Below, piece after piece: positions 32,015 through 45,230 of a stretch of 64,000 nucleotides of DNA. The stretch spans positions 69,501,782-69,565,781 of the forward strand of contig CM070711.1 in the NCBI GenBank assembly GCA_036346275.1. The letters are read 5' to 3'. Both the position numbers and the translations under genes were made by a program. The notes under the pieces were generated by a model. That model was not told the DNA's origin. It made no database searches and worked only from the letters and a program-made list of their open reading frames with translations. Origin of the DNA: Otatea glauca (lineage: Eukaryota; Streptophyta; Magnoliopsida; Poales; Poaceae). Numbering within the stretch: position 1 is the stretch's first letter; every line of letters begins with the position of its first letter.

Positions 32015-33795
32015 GCGAAGTCAGCGGATGGCCACGTCGGCGTGTGTGGGGCAGGCCGGGGCAGGAAGTGATGAGTGCAAACTGTGCAATGATGGCTCTC
32101 TTCGTGGTGTTTCCACCGGGTTGGCCTGCTTGGCTGTTTCCATCGCGGTACATGCATGGCGCAAAGTCAAGGTGCTTGGTTTTGAGTAATAGTGATTTGC
32201 TTCGTTAATCAGTGGGGTCGGCGGTTTTTAGTACTGTCGACGGAGGGAAACGGTCAGAATTTGCACGTATTTTGCTGGGATCCAATGGATTTTTCCACGG
32301 TTTTGCGATGGGATCGGGCTCCAAGTTTGAGCAGGTCAACTCCTGCGCGCTTCGTCTGATGATTCATTGGTGGCTGGCGGCGCGCCTATGTCAGCCGAAC
32401 TCGATATCTTTCGGCTTTTTAAAAGAGCGGCCGAAGAATAACTTGTGATGATACCGATATGTGTTGAGTAAGCCGTCGCCGTTGCTTGTTTCAAAGCTAC
32501 ACTACAATTGTAAAGACAGAATAGAAACAGGAAGAGATAAAGACACCATCGCATCATGCTTAGGCAGGCAAACAGGGAGCGTGTTAACATATGTACTATG
32601 GAACAACCGAACAAGTGAAACTTGGCTTGAGAGGGTATCTTGTGCCCTTTATGTTTTAAAAAGTTAATTTTGAAAATTAATGTCTTCTAGAGTACACTAC
32701 AGTAATATTTTTAATTTGCACTAAACGTATCATTTTAACCAAACTACTGCAACAATACGGAATCCTCTAAGAATTAATCATTCAGTAATCCTATGAGATT
32801 ACCTTGTTTGATAAAATAGCCATTAATATGAATCAAGAATCCAAGTTACCTTATGAATCATACTGCCATCAATTCCAAGAATCTATTTCCTGTAGAAAAA
32901 GGTGTACCGGGAAAGGAATGTTTGTTGTTGTGTTTTTTTTTATCATTTGCTTTAATTTGTTATGGTCCAATTTTAACTTTTAGAATTCAAAATCCAAATT
33001 GTGATTTATTTTAATATTTGAATATCTAGGTTATGAACTTAAAATTCTTTTTTCCAAAATATGAATTTCGAATCCCAAATATCAAAATTTGAACCTTGAA
33101 TTTCAGAATCTTAAATTCAAACAATTTAGATATGTGGATTTCGAAAAGCAATTTTATGATATTTTAAATCTTAAATATTAGAATTTTGAATTCTGGATTT
33201 TAGATATTCAAATTCTAGGAATTTAAATTTCATAAATTTGCATTTTTGAAGTTTCAATTTTTGAATTTCAAACTTTCAAGTCCTGACAACTTAAATTCCA
33301 AAACTCAAATTTTAATTTTTCAAATTTAAAAGATAAAAAAATTGAAATTTGAATTATAAATTTAAAGTTTATAAATGTTAACCTTCGAGGTTTGAAATTT
33401 CAAATAAAAAAATTAAATTTGTAGACTCGTTTGTTCTACTTAATTACGAAATGCTTAAACTATTATAAAGACTATTTTGTACTCCAACTTTCTTCAAACC
33501 AATCAAACATTGAAATCTTATATTATTGGATATGTTTTTTTTGGGTAGTCAGATTGAGAGCAATATTAGATTGCAGTAGAATATAAGATTACGCATACCA
33601 CGCAAACTTATCGGCAATCTAAGCAAGATCGCGGCCGTCGAATTTCTTATCCGATATGCATCCGTACAGAAAACGCACTAATCCTCCAATCCACCGGCAG
33701 TCACTCTCCTCCCAGTCTTGCCATACTTCCGCCACTTCACCCGCCGCCCTACTCCACCGGTCCACCCTCCACTGCGCTCGCACGAGCTCGCCGGG
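32015..33795. other. intergenic region with AT-rich degenerate repeat
   Basis: No gene is seen. 32950-33420 is built almost entirely of variants of GAATTT/AAATTC/TTTGAAATTTCAAA words, a decayed low-complexity repeat. The region 33600-33795 is GC-richer and is the promoter and leader of the BSD gene. Confidence 0.55.
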
Positions 33796-36700
33796 ATGTC
33801 ATGGCTCGCGCGCTCCATCGCTGCTACCCTCTCCTCCGTCCCCTCCGACGACGACGACTCCGAGGCCACCTCCGGCGACAAGAGCCCGGAGCGCGCCTCC
33901 CACCCCGCCAACGCTGACGCCGAAGAGGACGAGCAACCGGACACCCCGAGCCGCGGCGTCAAGGGGGACATCTCGGAGCTGATCGAGTCCCTCACCCGCC
34001 GCCTCTGGGGCGTCGCCTCCTTCCTCGCACCGCCGCCGGCGGCGGCCGAGGGCGCGGAGACGGCCGTGGCGGCGGCTGCGGCTTCAGGGGTAGAGGAGGA
34101 GGGGGCTCAGTCGCCGCGGATCGCCGGGATCCGGAGCGACCTGGCGGAGATCGGGGGTAGGGTGAGGAGCGGCATCTCGATGCTCTCGAACGCCAACGCC
34201 GTGGCGGAGATCTCCAAGATCGCGTCGTCGTTCCTGCCGTTCGGGCCCGGTGAGGAGGAGGGCGAGACGGTGGGCTTGACCGAGGAGGTGGTGGTGTTCG
34301 TGAGGCACATCTCGACGCATCCGGAGACCTGGCTCGATTTTCCCTTGTTCGTCAACGACCGGCACGCGGATGGTAAGAGCCATTGGCATCAGACTGGAGT
34401 GCTCGACGGCTTTTGTTTGTATATAGGGGGTTTTTGGCATAGGTCTAGCTCCATTAAAATCTGTGAAGTTGGTAGAGCAGGATATTTCTAACTTCAGAAA
34501 TTTATAGAGCTGAAGCTGTGGATATATTAAGAATGTTTTAATGGGTCATCTTGTTTACATTTTAGACTAAAAATATAAACTTAATTCACTTTATTTTAAC
34601 TTACAAGCTCCAGATCTGAAGTGAAGTTGAGATCTGAAGCTCTGCCAAACAGGGCCATATTGGACTAATTATTTTGGTGCAGTTTGCACAGGTGTGGTTG
34701 CAAGAGTAGTGGATAAGAGATTTTAGTGGAGCTGGAGACCTTTGGTTCTTATTGCTTAGGCTTGTTTGTGTGACTCTAATTATCAAACTACTTTTGGTGT
34801 GGAATTAGCCTTTTTTTATCTTAGTTTTAGTAGTTTGGCTCCAGTCATGTTTATACCACATATGCTAAGGTTTAGTGGGGGAGCGTAGTTGCTGACTGCT
34901 GGGAGTGGCAGTCTCTGCTCAAGGTCATTACAATATGTTGCAATATATTTGCTCACATTTATGAAGGCTTACCAAGGAAGTGTAGTTTGAAGTAATGACT
35001 TGTGTTAGTACTCCATCTGGTTGCATTTGCGGATGTTAGTTAGATAGGGTGGGTACCTGAAGTAGGCTACTCAAACCATTTTATTCGAGTCTTATTAGGG
35101 CTTTAGTTCGAGTTTATCATTTTGATTGCATTACTTTGAGGAGATAATTAGTAGGAAAGAGCTTGTAATTGAGGAAGTTTTTGAAGTATCGATTGCTTAA
35201 TGTATTGATTGGTTGTTCCAGTTCCCAGTCTGTACCATAAATGCCCACGATGAAAGTATTATCACTTAACATTTATTAAATTATTTATTATTATGAAGCC
35301 ACAATTTCAGCAGAAACATCAAGATTGAGTATATTATTTACAAGACCTCTACCCAAAGGCAAAAATAAGAAAACAGCAAACCAAACAAGTGATACCAACA
35401 TCAGAATAAGGGTCTCGTAACAAATTGATTACTTGTAATATCACCAGTTTAACTTGGTAGGGCATACAAATAAATGGGGTTATATTGAATGCTTTCTATA
35501 CTTGGTGAAAGTTCAGCTCTATTCAAGGAATCAAGGTTGCTGTTGATGTCAGCATTTGTGCCAAATGTAATGAGACCAAGTATTGAAGTATATTATATCC
35601 AACAAATTTGTTAGATTTTTTTTTACATGGAGTAAGTATGTAACATATGAATTTCTAATCTTCCTGTTGTTTATGGCATAATCATATATTTTCCCTACCT
35701 GCTGAAAATATGGATTGTGATACTTTCATTGGTTACTGTACTTTTTGGATCTAACTTGCCACTGTACCAGACCACGACCGTGCTTTGAAATGACTATTAT
35801 ATATTTATATGTTCAACCTCTTGATGTATGCCTATGCCCCTCTTCAATATGTAGGAACTTACTGGTTTACTTGTGGCCATGCTTGCATCCTGTTCCATCA
35901 TGTCAGACATGTCTTATTGTTTTGACTGATTTTGTCTGTTCATTTGCTTATATTTGCTATGATTTTTGTGTAGATTTTGAACTATCAGAGACACAATATG
36001 GACATGCGTTGGCTATAGAGCGTATTGTGCCAAGTTTGTCATATCTCAGGACCGAGCTTTGCTCTGCCAATATGAGTGAAGCATGCTTTTGGAAGATCTA
36101 TTTTGTGCTTCTTCACTCAAAACTCAACAAGCAAAATGCTGAACTTCTTTCAACGCCACAAGTACATTCCCTGCTCTTCATCATATACTCCACTTGCTGT
36201 TTGCAGCAAAATTTTCATAATAATTATGAACTATCATGTCAACTTGTTGCAATGCACGCAAACCTACAAATAACCTTTTTCACATAAGCATGCATTCATG
36301 ATTATAAACATGTTTCCAAATGGTCCCACTCATTACACATTACAAACTATGACAAGCCAGTTTTGGAATTTTAGTTGTAAGATCTATTTTCTGAAAACCA
36401 TTTTATTCATCCCCTTTGGATCTGTGCTTGTCCAGCAGTGTATAATATTTAAGAAAGAAGCATTGTATCTTATTAAGCATGAAAATGAAACAGTGAAATG
36501 TGCTGATGCATTGATTCTATGGGGTTGTGTAAAATTGGATCGAGACCTGTTGTTCTTACTTCTTAGATATTGGATCGAATCCAGACTCAACTAACATTAT
36601 CAAGACACGTTTGGAATTGCTAACCTGGCAACTCTGGTTATTTGGCCTTAAGCCTGAAGTTGGGTCTAAATTAGCTCAAATACAAATGCAGCCCAAACTA

Positions 36701-38158
36701 CCAGGTGGCTGGTGCAAACTTGGCTACTCAACATGAGCTTAGCAATATCTGTAGAAATTTAGTCCCTTGTGGTTGCATGAGTGAGAAACTTAGATATATC
36801 CACCTCCAGCCAAATATCAATCCAGTATGTAGCATCATAGTTAGAACAATATTGCTTAAAGTTTACATTAGTTCTGTATGCTGAGTAACAGCTATAGGTC
36901 GTAAGCATAACGAAGCTCAGAAGTGGCATCAGATTGCAGTTGACAGTGTAGGCACATAAAGTCTGATGAAGACTTTTAAATCTTAATGCTCATCCGAGCT
37001 CCGGGTTTAACTTTTGGGCATTCTCATTATATCTTCAAGAATTTTTTTGTATGCCCATTTTCAAGTTCCAACCGATAGGATGAGGTTAAGCTACTGATAT
37101 GTATTCAGTCACTCGTCATCTTGAATAAATCCACTCATCATGTTGAATAAATCCAGTGTAGTCGGTTCTTGTTGATACTCTTGTGGTGGAAACAATTAAG
37201 ATTGCTGAAAATCAAAGCCTCCCAAAAGGAAATATCAGTGTAAAAAGTGAAGTACTGCCTAACCAGAATCCAGGACAGCAGGGGGATATGTTTCAGACTT
37301 TCAGTATTTGCCATTTCCAACTTAAATTCTCTTTTGTCAATTATGTGTACTATCCATGGAGAACTGCATTGTCAATATAACGGTGTAACATATCATGCAC
37401 ATGAAGGCTGTGGAGCATATTGCACTATCATTATTAACATATATTATGTTTATAGTCAACATATGCATACCAGTATAGCATCCATCAAAAATTACATTGA
37501 CAATGTAAACTATTACAAATGACATACGGTAATGCTCTGGATCATACTATAGTCTTTACATCTACTGAGATTTTTCCTGTAGTGGCATTGGAAGGGGAGT
37601 ATCTTTCTGCTTTGTTTTATTCTGTTAGGAAGTATAAAGTTTGGATCCATACCTTCTGTTAAATTTCACCTTAGAATCTTCACTTTCATGCAGATCCTAG
37701 AAGCAAGAGAAGAATTATTGCGAAGTTCACCAACAAAGAAAAAACTAGGATCTGAGGGGTCATTAGAAAACAGGAGTATTCCCTCTACCCAAGCTGAAGG
37801 TAGAGAGTTGTCACCCTCAAGTATCCAAAACCAGAGTGAAATGTCTCAAGCACCGTCATTCCAAGAACCAACTCCTGATCCTATGCCGGGTGTTGAGGCT
37901 GACAAGCATCCTATTTCAGCTACCGAGGCAGAAATAATTGACAAGTCTGTAATTGAAGAAGAGTTGGTGGTCAAAAATGAGATCAAGAGCATACCTGCCC
38001 AAAAGTCTTACCTTCATACCGCGGAGGATGAGGACAGAGAAGTGGAGGAGTGGCTAGAGGATATGGCACCTGTGCCCAGCAAGACAGGCAACATCATTTC
38101 AGTAGGGCAGGAGGAAGATGTATCCTTCAGTGATCTGGAGGATGACGAGGATGATTGA
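33796..38158 (+). CDS. BSD-domain-containing protein, 3 exons
   Basis: Exons: 33796-34372, 35974-36161 and 37694-38158, all with GT-AG introns of about 1.6 and 1.5 kb, joining in phase to 409 residues plus stop. The ATG (MSWLARSIAATL) is the first in frame. Residues 1-190 contain an acidic Ser-rich start, an Ala-rich stretch and the block VVVFVRHISTHPETWLDFPL. Residues about 193-256 form the BSD domain proper, with the signature SEACFWKIYFVLLHSKLNK including the conserved Phe-Trp pair. The tail is acidic and ends DLEDDEDD. This layout matches plant BSD proteins related to synapse-associated protein 1/BSDC1; their biochemical role is poorly known. The codon frame is intact with no lesions. A foldback MITE lies just after the stop. 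Confidence 0.9.
34373..35973 (+). other. intron 1 of the BSD gene
   Basis: 1,601 bp, G|GTAAGA to TTGTGTAG. AT-rich; no embedded gene or defined transposon recognised. Confidence 0.85.
36162..37693 (+). other. intron 2 of the BSD gene
   Basis: 1,532 bp, CAA|GTACAT to TTTCATGCAG. AT-rich; short frames inside have no family match, and the protein reads continuously across the join (STPQ/ILEARE). Confidence 0.85.
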
Positions 38159-38188
38159 GGGACGCCTAGTAAGCAGCCCGCAGTCAAC

Positions 38189-38474
38189 GAAGTAATCATT
38201 TTTTTAGCCTTCTTTGGTACATTTTTTTCAAATGTGGTCTTCTTCCAAACAGAATTGTAAATATAGCTCCATCCCGACCACCCGACCGCGGAATGTGTCT
38301 CCGCGCTCCTCTACCGCAGGAGGGGACCTAACCGCAAAACGTGTCTCCCACGCTCCCCTATCGCGGGAGGTATGTTCTGCGGTCAAGACGGGGCTATATT
38401 TACAATTTTGCTCGGAAAGAGGCTATATTTGCAAAAAAAAATAAAGCAAAGGAGGCTAAAAAAGCAATCACTTC
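38189..38474. mobile_element. foldback MITE immediately downstream of the BSD coding sequence
   Basis: The two arms are long imperfect inverted repeats. AAGTAATCATTTTTTTAGCC (from 38190) pairs with GGCTAAAAAAGCAATCACTT (to 38472). ATTGTAAATATAGCTCCATC (38254-38273) pairs with the arm at about 38392-38416. The loop is GC-rich and holds two tandem variants of a CGTGTCTCC-CGCTCC-CTA-CGCGGGAGG unit. No coding capacity. It begins about 30 bases after the stop codon, so it probably lies in the 3' untranslated region. Confidence 0.75.
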
Positions 38475-39069
38475 ACACTCGGTTTAGTGACACAACACAA
38501 GATAGTGGCTTCATGGAAACCACAACTGTTACTGAAGGATCATATAATTCTTTATCTACAACAAAGGGAATCATTCAGTACCGGGATCACGGCAAGTACA
38601 TCTCTGGATTTCGCGTTGTTGATCCTAATTGTATGTTGATGATGTCCATCTTGTTCTGTACATAGAAATACCACGGCCCTGGAAACTGCGTTCAGCGTTG
38701 ATACTAGATTCAGAATGTACTGTATTCCCATCTTTGGCTGTCAGATTTAGCATATTTAGCTTGTGAGCACAGATACTTTGACCATGTCGCACGAGTTCAT
38801 GAACCATGCATCTCAATGCATGTCTGAATCCATCTCTCCTGGATGACCATTGCTAATGCTAGGCTCGATCAGTCTCTTTGTAATGAGACTCAATACGTCT
38901 ACTACACCCGTACACGTACCCGACCATGCATGGTTACCTTTTCGTTCTATATTTTTTTGCTAGAAAGGCCATGGTCACTGCTAGTTTGCTACTCATGGTC
39001 GTCCTCTTTTAGAGATCGGGATCGATGATGGTAATCTAATCAACCAAAGTATCTATCTACGTAACTAAT
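38475..39069. other. intergenic stretch between the BSD gene and copia copy D
   Basis: Probable end of the BSD 3' region followed by non-coding DNA. No gene is seen. Confidence 0.5.
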
Positions 39070-39600
39070 TGTCGTGGAACACGTTATTAATTACGTACCA
39101 TTGATCAGAATGATAGACATTAAACTTAGGGTTCTTAAGACATTAGCTAGCCAATCACATGAACACAAGATGCGGAAATCGATAGCATGAATACCGTTCG
39201 GTGAAGCCATTAGTTGTAAGTCGGTAGAGGTGGCCTCGGTGTAGAAATGAAAGCAGTGGTCGTCGACGAAGTGGTAGATCGTAGACGCCAACGGAGTCGG
39301 TGAAGCCGTCGTGGTGTCCTTCAGAGGACGCCGGTGATGAAGATGAAGACGACGGCATAGAGCCCGGTAGATGGTCTTCGGGTCGCTTAGCACACCTTAG
39401 GATCGGGATTAGCCTCTCCTAATGATCAAACTTGTGCATCATTAGACGTAGGCCCTTCCCCTTTTAATGTGTGCGCTAACGACTCGGGACCACAACCAAA
39501 ATCTGTTTGTTGCCTCCGATCAGGACGCAAGAGATGGGATTCCATCCCCTAAATCTTGGAATCTGTTAGCTGGGTGGTTAGCCCAAGATTAATTCCAACA
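39070..39600 (-). repeat. 3' LTR of copia copy D
   Basis: The inner end at 39600 (TTCCAACA on the plus strand, next to the polypurine tract at 39601-39616) is firm. The outer end is inferred at TGTCGTGG (39070) by resemblance to the inverted terminal TGTTGG; an alternative is TGATCAG at 39102. It contains an open frame (39091-39393) without family match. Confidence 0.6.
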
Positions 39601-39828
39601 TTCTCCCACTTAATCGTAAGACTAACATAAGTCCACACTTAACAAAACAACACACCAAGATAATGCATTTACAACAGTCAATTGATGCCACTGAAAACCC
39701 CATCATCTATAGTATACTATTCCATCTCGATAGGAAAGCCACTTAAACTTAACAGGAGTTGGATTGTTTTCTTATGGTCCTAATTTTTCAGGATCAGATT
39801 CTGAATTCTTATCATAATTAATTCAGAA

Positions 39829-41337
39829 TCATAGGCCTTCCAATAAACCCATGCTAGCAACATGTTCTCGAAAGATACTGGGTGGTAAGCCTTTAGTGAG
39901 CGGATCCGCAAGCATAGACTTAGTGCTTATATGCTTAACATTAATAGTTTGATCCTGGATTCTATCTTTCACAACATGATACTTAATGTCAATATGCTTG
40001 GCAGCACCACTTGACTTGTTACTCGAATAGAAAACTGCGGCTAAATTATCGCAGAATATAGTAAGTGGTTTTGATATGCTGTCAACCACCATTAGTCCGG
40101 GAATAAAATTCTTAAGCCATACAGCCTGTCCGGTAGCCTCATAACATGCCACAAACTTAGCTTGCATCGTTAAAGATGCCGTAAGGATTTGTTTGGAGCT
40201 TTTCCATGAAATGGCTCCTCCCGCAAGTGTGAAGACATAACCTGACGTGGATTTCTTAGAGTCAACACATCCTGCGAAGTCAGCGTCTGAATAACCCATA
40301 ACCTCAAGGTCATCAGACTTCTTATATGTGAGCATGTAGTTCTTAGTGCCTTGCAAATAACGCAAGACTTTCTTAACGACTCTCCAGTGGTCCAAACCTA
40401 GATTAGATTGATATCTGCCAAGTATCCTGGTTACGAATGCTAAGTCAGGGCGAGTACATACTTGAGCATACATAATGCTTCCGACAGCTGAAGCGTAAGG
40501 AATCGACTTCATTTGATCAATTTCTAATTGATTCCTTGGACTTTGGAATAAACCAAACTTATCACCCTTAACAATAGGGGCAGGCGTAGCAGAACAGTTA
40601 TGCATATTATATCTCTTAAGCACTCTGTCAATGTATGACCTTTGTGATAAGCCTAATACACCTTTGGACCTATTTCGGTGAATTTATATGCCCCAAACAT
40701 AAGAAGCATCACCAAGATCCTTCATGTCAAAATTAGAGGATAGAAATCTCTTGGTTTCATACAGCATATTCTTATCGCTGCTAGCCAATAAGATATCATC
40801 CATATAGAGCACTAAAATAATAAATTTGCTCTCTTTAGTCTTAATGTAGATACAATTATCCACCTTATTTTCTTTAAAGCCAAATTTCCTTATTACTTTA
40901 TCAAACTTAAAGTACCACTGTCTGGACGCTTGTTTTAGTCCATCGATGGATTTCTTAAGGTAACATCCCATTTGTTCCTTGCCTTCCACGACAAAACCTT
41001 CCGGTTGAGCCATGTATACATTTTCATGCAAGTCACCGTTAAGGAATGCAGTTTTTACATCCATCTGATGTAGCTCCAAATCATAATGAGCGACAAGTGC
41101 CATGACAATTCTTAATGAGTCTTTCTTAGACACGGGAGAGAAGGTATCAATATAGTCAATCCCTTCTCTCTGTGTAAAACCTTTAGCTACAAGCCTAGCT
41201 TTGAATCTTTCAACGTTTCCCTTGGAGTCATACTTAGTTTTATAGACCCACTTACAGCCTATTACTTTAACTCCATCAGGTATGTCTACTAAATCCCAGA
41301 CATCATTAATGCTCATAGATTTCAATTCATCCTCCAT
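39829..41337 (-). pseudogene. copia copy D reverse transcriptase and RNase H
   Basis: RT blocks: KVIGCKWVYKTKYDSKGNVE, RLVAKGFTQREGIDY, QMDVKTAFLNGDLHENVYMA and the catalytic LVLYMDDILLASS. RNase H blocks: GYSDADFAGCVDSKKSTSG, then CDNLAAVFYSSN, then HIDIKYHVVKD. A stop codon (TAA, about 40681-40683) separates them and a TAG lies at about 41344 just before RT. The active-site YMDD and the RNase H acidic residues are preserved. Confidence 0.88.
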
Positions 41338-41762
41338 GGCCTCGAGCTATTTGTCTGAATCCTTATTACTTATGGATTCTTTAAATGAGATGGGATCATC
41401 CACCTTCCCTATATCATTAACATCTTCATTCATGTACACGACATAGTCATTTGGAATGGCGGATCTTCTAACCCGCTGTGATCTTCTTAGGGTTTCATTA
41501 GGTATCACAGATGGCTGTTGAAGTTCTTCATTAATTGCTGATGTAGGTTCATCATTAGGAGCAATATTACTAATCCCAGAATCATTAACTGGGGTTACAA
41601 CACCAGGGTTATCACTTAGAGGTGTCATTATTTGCGGCACATTAATAAAAGTCTCTTGGATTATCGGTGATGGAACATAAGCCCGAATTTCCTCGAGATC
41701 TATATTTCTGGCCTTTGAGCTCCCGCTGATTTGACCATTCTCCATAAACACAGCATGTCTAG

Positions 41763-42602
41763 TGTCGGCGTTTTCGGGAGCGCCGGCAAGTAAATTTGTA
41801 AGTCTAGGGGGTCGCGCGTTCCACTCCCTGAATGGTTAGACTCGGGAGTCCAAGATGTATCTTGGTTGGTGAAGGTCCCTACTCGGTTCGTGTGTGGTGG
41901 TGTTGTATTACTCTTGAGTACGGATAGTGCACAAAGTTTTACAAGCGAGAATGCCAATGGCTTAGCGAGATGGGTTTGATGGCGCTCTCTCCTTTCTTGT
42001 TCTTGCTCGTTGCCTCTCTCGAATCGTTTAGCCCCGCCTCCTTTTATCTGAAGGAAGGCGGGTTACATCGAGTTAGGAGGAAAGCGAGGTGACCTCGCTA
42101 GGAGCTCGGTCCTTCGTCACGTGGATGAGTCGCCACCCGTCTTGCCCATCTTTGGGTTGGTAGCCTTGGTGGTCGGGAGGTTAGGTATTTCGGAAGTAGC
42201 GTACTTGCCCTCTGTGATCCTTGCGAATCTTGGCGTCGAGTGCGTGGCGTTGGTCTTGCCTCGGGAGGGCGTGCGCTCGTCTTTATCGTGGTAGTTGATG
42301 GGGTGGAAGCTTTGTCTTCTCTGATCACGGATCTTCTTGGGAAGAGCCACCGCCTTGTATAGTCGCTCGATTGACCTTATTCGAGTGCGTGGCGGTAGGC
42401 CGATGAGGACGACACGCGGCACTCGGCGTTTGTCACCTTGGTTTGGTTGAGTCGGAGATCCCGCCCGCCAAGATGGGGTCGGGGCGCTGTCTGTCGGATT
42501 CGCTTCCCCGGCGGTCGGGAGCGGATGCCTTGCGTGATCTCGCGAGCGATTCGGTCGGCGTGGCGGCGCGACTGATGGGGTATCCTTTATTAGTATTCGT
42601 CG
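41763..42602 (-). repeat. 3' LTR of the gypsy element
   Basis: 840 bp, matching 55704-56551. It starts TGTCGGCG and its inner end reads ATTCGTCG where the other LTR ends ATTCGTCA. The adjacent minus-strand GGGAGTTCGGGGCTACC (42603-42619) is the polypurine tract. Many differences from the other LTR sit at CAG/CTG positions. Confidence 0.9.
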
Positions 42603-42619
42603 GTAGCCCCGAACTCCCA

Positions 42620-43504
42620 AGCGATTTGGCGGTTCGGTTGGGGTTGAACTTGACGAAAGTGGTGGCGGGCTCGTAGGTCGGTCCACCGATCCGATTAGCG
42701 ATTCCGTCGGTGTGCCGTTGGATCCGGCGGTGTCCCGAGTTTGGCGGGGGCATTTGAACCGCCGGGGCTTTACTTGCCTTGTTGCGCATGCCGAGCATAG
42801 TTTGGCGCGCGCGCGCTGCTCGTCTTCTTGATCGCCTCGGGTTTACGGTGAAGGATGCTTCGTTTTTCGGCACCGCATTTACTCTGAGGCGCTTAGCCTC
42901 CCTTCGTCCGGATATATATATCATGCGTGCTGTAGCTTGCTTGAAGGGGCGAGCTTTTCTTTTGTTCTTTCAAATGGCTTGAGACATCCTCTAGTCTTTA
43001 GCTTCGCGATGGCGTCACGGTGGAAGAAGAAGATCCTCTGGCGAGCTTTGGGTGAGTTCGACCAGCGATGGGCGAGCTCGGGAGGAAGAAGGCTGCGGCC
43101 AGCGACGCCGCTTCGTTGACGCGCGCTCGAGGCCGTTCAGAGGCTCGAGGTGGTAAGGGGCCCTTACGGAGGCGATGGCGCAAGGCGCCGACCGTGGTTA
43201 GTGCGGCGCGTTGATATCGCTGAGCGGCGCAGAGGCATCGGCGTGTTGCCAGCGGCCGTGGCGGTATCCGTCGACCGAGCAAGGGCCTACCGGCATCTGC
43301 GTCGGTGCCACCGATGCCGCACGGATGTTTGATAGGTTCTAGGCGTGGGTAGAGTCTGCCGTGGTGCGGCGTGGCCACTCTTGTATCTGTCGCATCTTGT
43401 GTGTAAAGTTGTGTAAAGTTTGAGCTGTTGACCTATAATGAAATTTTCTTTTCTTTATGAAAATGTCTGCGATGAGTTTGCTTTAATTTTAATCGTTGTG
43501 GACG
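42620..43504. other. gypsy 3' region between the LTR and the array, no gene recognised
   Basis: GC-rich DNA with short frames in all directions. An AATGAAATTTTC-type AT-rich patch at about 43430-43475 borders the array. CAG and CTG are absent from 42603-42780. Confidence 0.5.
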
Positions 43505-45230
43505 GTGCCTTGGTCGGCAGGGCGACCGGATGCCTCTGTGAGGTTCGGGTGTCAGAGTGCCTTGGTCGGCGGGACGACCGGATGCCTCTGTGAGGTTCTG
43601 GTGTCCGAGTGCCTTGGTCGGCGGGACGACCGGATGCCTCTGTGAGGTTCGGTGTCCGAGTGCTCGTTTAACGTCGTAGCTAGACAGGTGCCTTGGTGGC
43701 GGGGGACGGCCGGATGCCTCTGTGAGGTTCTAGTGTCCGATTGCCTTGGTGGCGGGGCGGCCGGATGCCTCTGTGAGGTTACGGTGTCCGAGTGCCTTGG
43801 TCGGCGGGACGGCCGGATGCCTCTGTGAGGTTCGGGTGTTCGAGTGCCTTGGTGGCGGGGCGGCCGGATGCCTTTGTGAGGTTACGGTGTCCGAGTGCCT
43901 TGGTCGCGGGACGGCCGGATGCCTCTGTGAGGTTCGGTGTCCGAGTGCCTTGGTTGGCGGGACGGCCGGATGCCTCTGTGAGGTTCGGTGTCCGAGTGCT
44001 CGTTTAACGTCGTAGCTAGACGGTGCCTTGGTCGGCAGGGCGGCCGGATGCCTCTGTGAGGTTCGGTGTCAGAGTGCCTTGGTGGCGGGGACGACCGGAT
44101 GCCTCTGTGAGGTTACGGTGTCAGAGTGCCTTGGTTGGCGGGGACGGCCGGATGCCTCTGTGAGGTTCGGTGTCCAGTGCTCGTTTAACGTCGTAGCTAG
44201 ACGGTGCCTTGGTCGGCAGGGCGGCCGGATGCCTCTGTGAGGTTCGGTGTCCGAGTGCTCGTTTAACGTCGTAGCTAGACAGGCCTTGGTCGGCAAGGGC
44301 GACCGGATGCCTCTGTGAGGTTCGGTGTCCGAGTGCCTTGGTGGCGGGACGGCCGGATGCCTCTGTGAGGTTACGGTGTCCGAGTGCCTTGGTCGGCGGG
44401 ACGGCCAGATGCCTCTGTGAGGTTCGTGTCCGAGTGCTCGTTAACGTCGTAGCTAGACAAGTGCCTTGGTCGGCAGGGCGGCCGGATGCCTCTGTGAGGT
44501 TCGGTGTCAGAGTGCCTTGGTCGGCGGGGCGGCCGGATGCCTCTGTGAGGTTACGGTGTCCGAGTGCCTTGGTGGCGGGACGGCCGGATGCCTCTGTGAG
44601 GTTACGGTGTCCGAGTGCCTTGGTTGGCGGGGCGGCCGGATGCCTCTGTGAGGTTCGGTGTCCGAGTGCTCGTTTAACGTCGTAGCTAGACAGTGCCTTG
44701 GTCGGCAGGGCGGCCGGATGCCTCTGTGAGGTTCGGTGTCAGAGTGCTCGTTTAACGTCGTAGCTAGGCGATGCCTTGGTCGGCAGGGCGGCCGGATGCC
44801 TCTGTGAGGTTCGGGTGTCCGAGTGCCTTGGTCGGCGGGACGGCCGGATGCCTCTGTGAGGTTACGGTGTCCGAGTGCCTTGGTTGGCGGGACGGCCGGA
44901 TGCCTCTGTGAGTTCGGGTGTCCGAGTGCTCGTTTAACATCGTAGCTAAACGGTGCCTTGGTGGCGGGGCGGCCGGATGCCTCTGTGAGGTTCGGGTGTC
45001 CGAGTGCTCGTTTAACGTCGTAGCTAGACGGTGCCTTGGTCGGCGGGGCGGCCGGATGCCTCTGTGAGGTTCGGTGTCCGAGTGCTCGCTTAACGTCGTA
45101 GCTAGACGGTGCCTTGGTCGGCAGGACGACCGGATGCCTCTGTGAGGTTCGGTGTCCGAGTGCCTTGGTCGGCGGGGCGGCCGGATGCCTCTGTGAGGTT
45201 CGGTGTCCGAGTGCTCATTTAACGTCGTAG
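43505..45230. repeat. two-level tandem repeat array in the gypsy 3' region
   Basis: About 28 units of roughly 52 bp centred on CGGATGCCTCTGTGAGGTT. Each is introduced by GTGCCTTGGTCGGCGGG and closed by GTGTCCGAGT. In about a third of units a 28-bp spacer, GCTCGTTTAACGTCGTAGCT plus AGACAGGT, is inserted, making longer alternating units. Variation between units is mostly at CTGG/CAGG positions. Confidence 0.95.

Noticed and set aside
36076..36594. Small frames in BSD intron 2
   Set aside because: They extend exon 2 or lie in intronic AT-rich DNA. The protein joins cleanly from 36161 to 37694 without them.
39091..39393. 100-residue minus-strand frame in the copy D LTR
   Set aside because: No family match, and the position inside an LTR makes a host gene unlikely. 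An LTR-encoded gag exon as in copy C was considered but there is no gag-like text or continuation in frame.
43505..45230. CRISPR-like array (regular repeats with spacers)
   Set aside because: The spacers are the same sequence each time, the repeats are 52 bp and variable, and the context is a plant retroelement.
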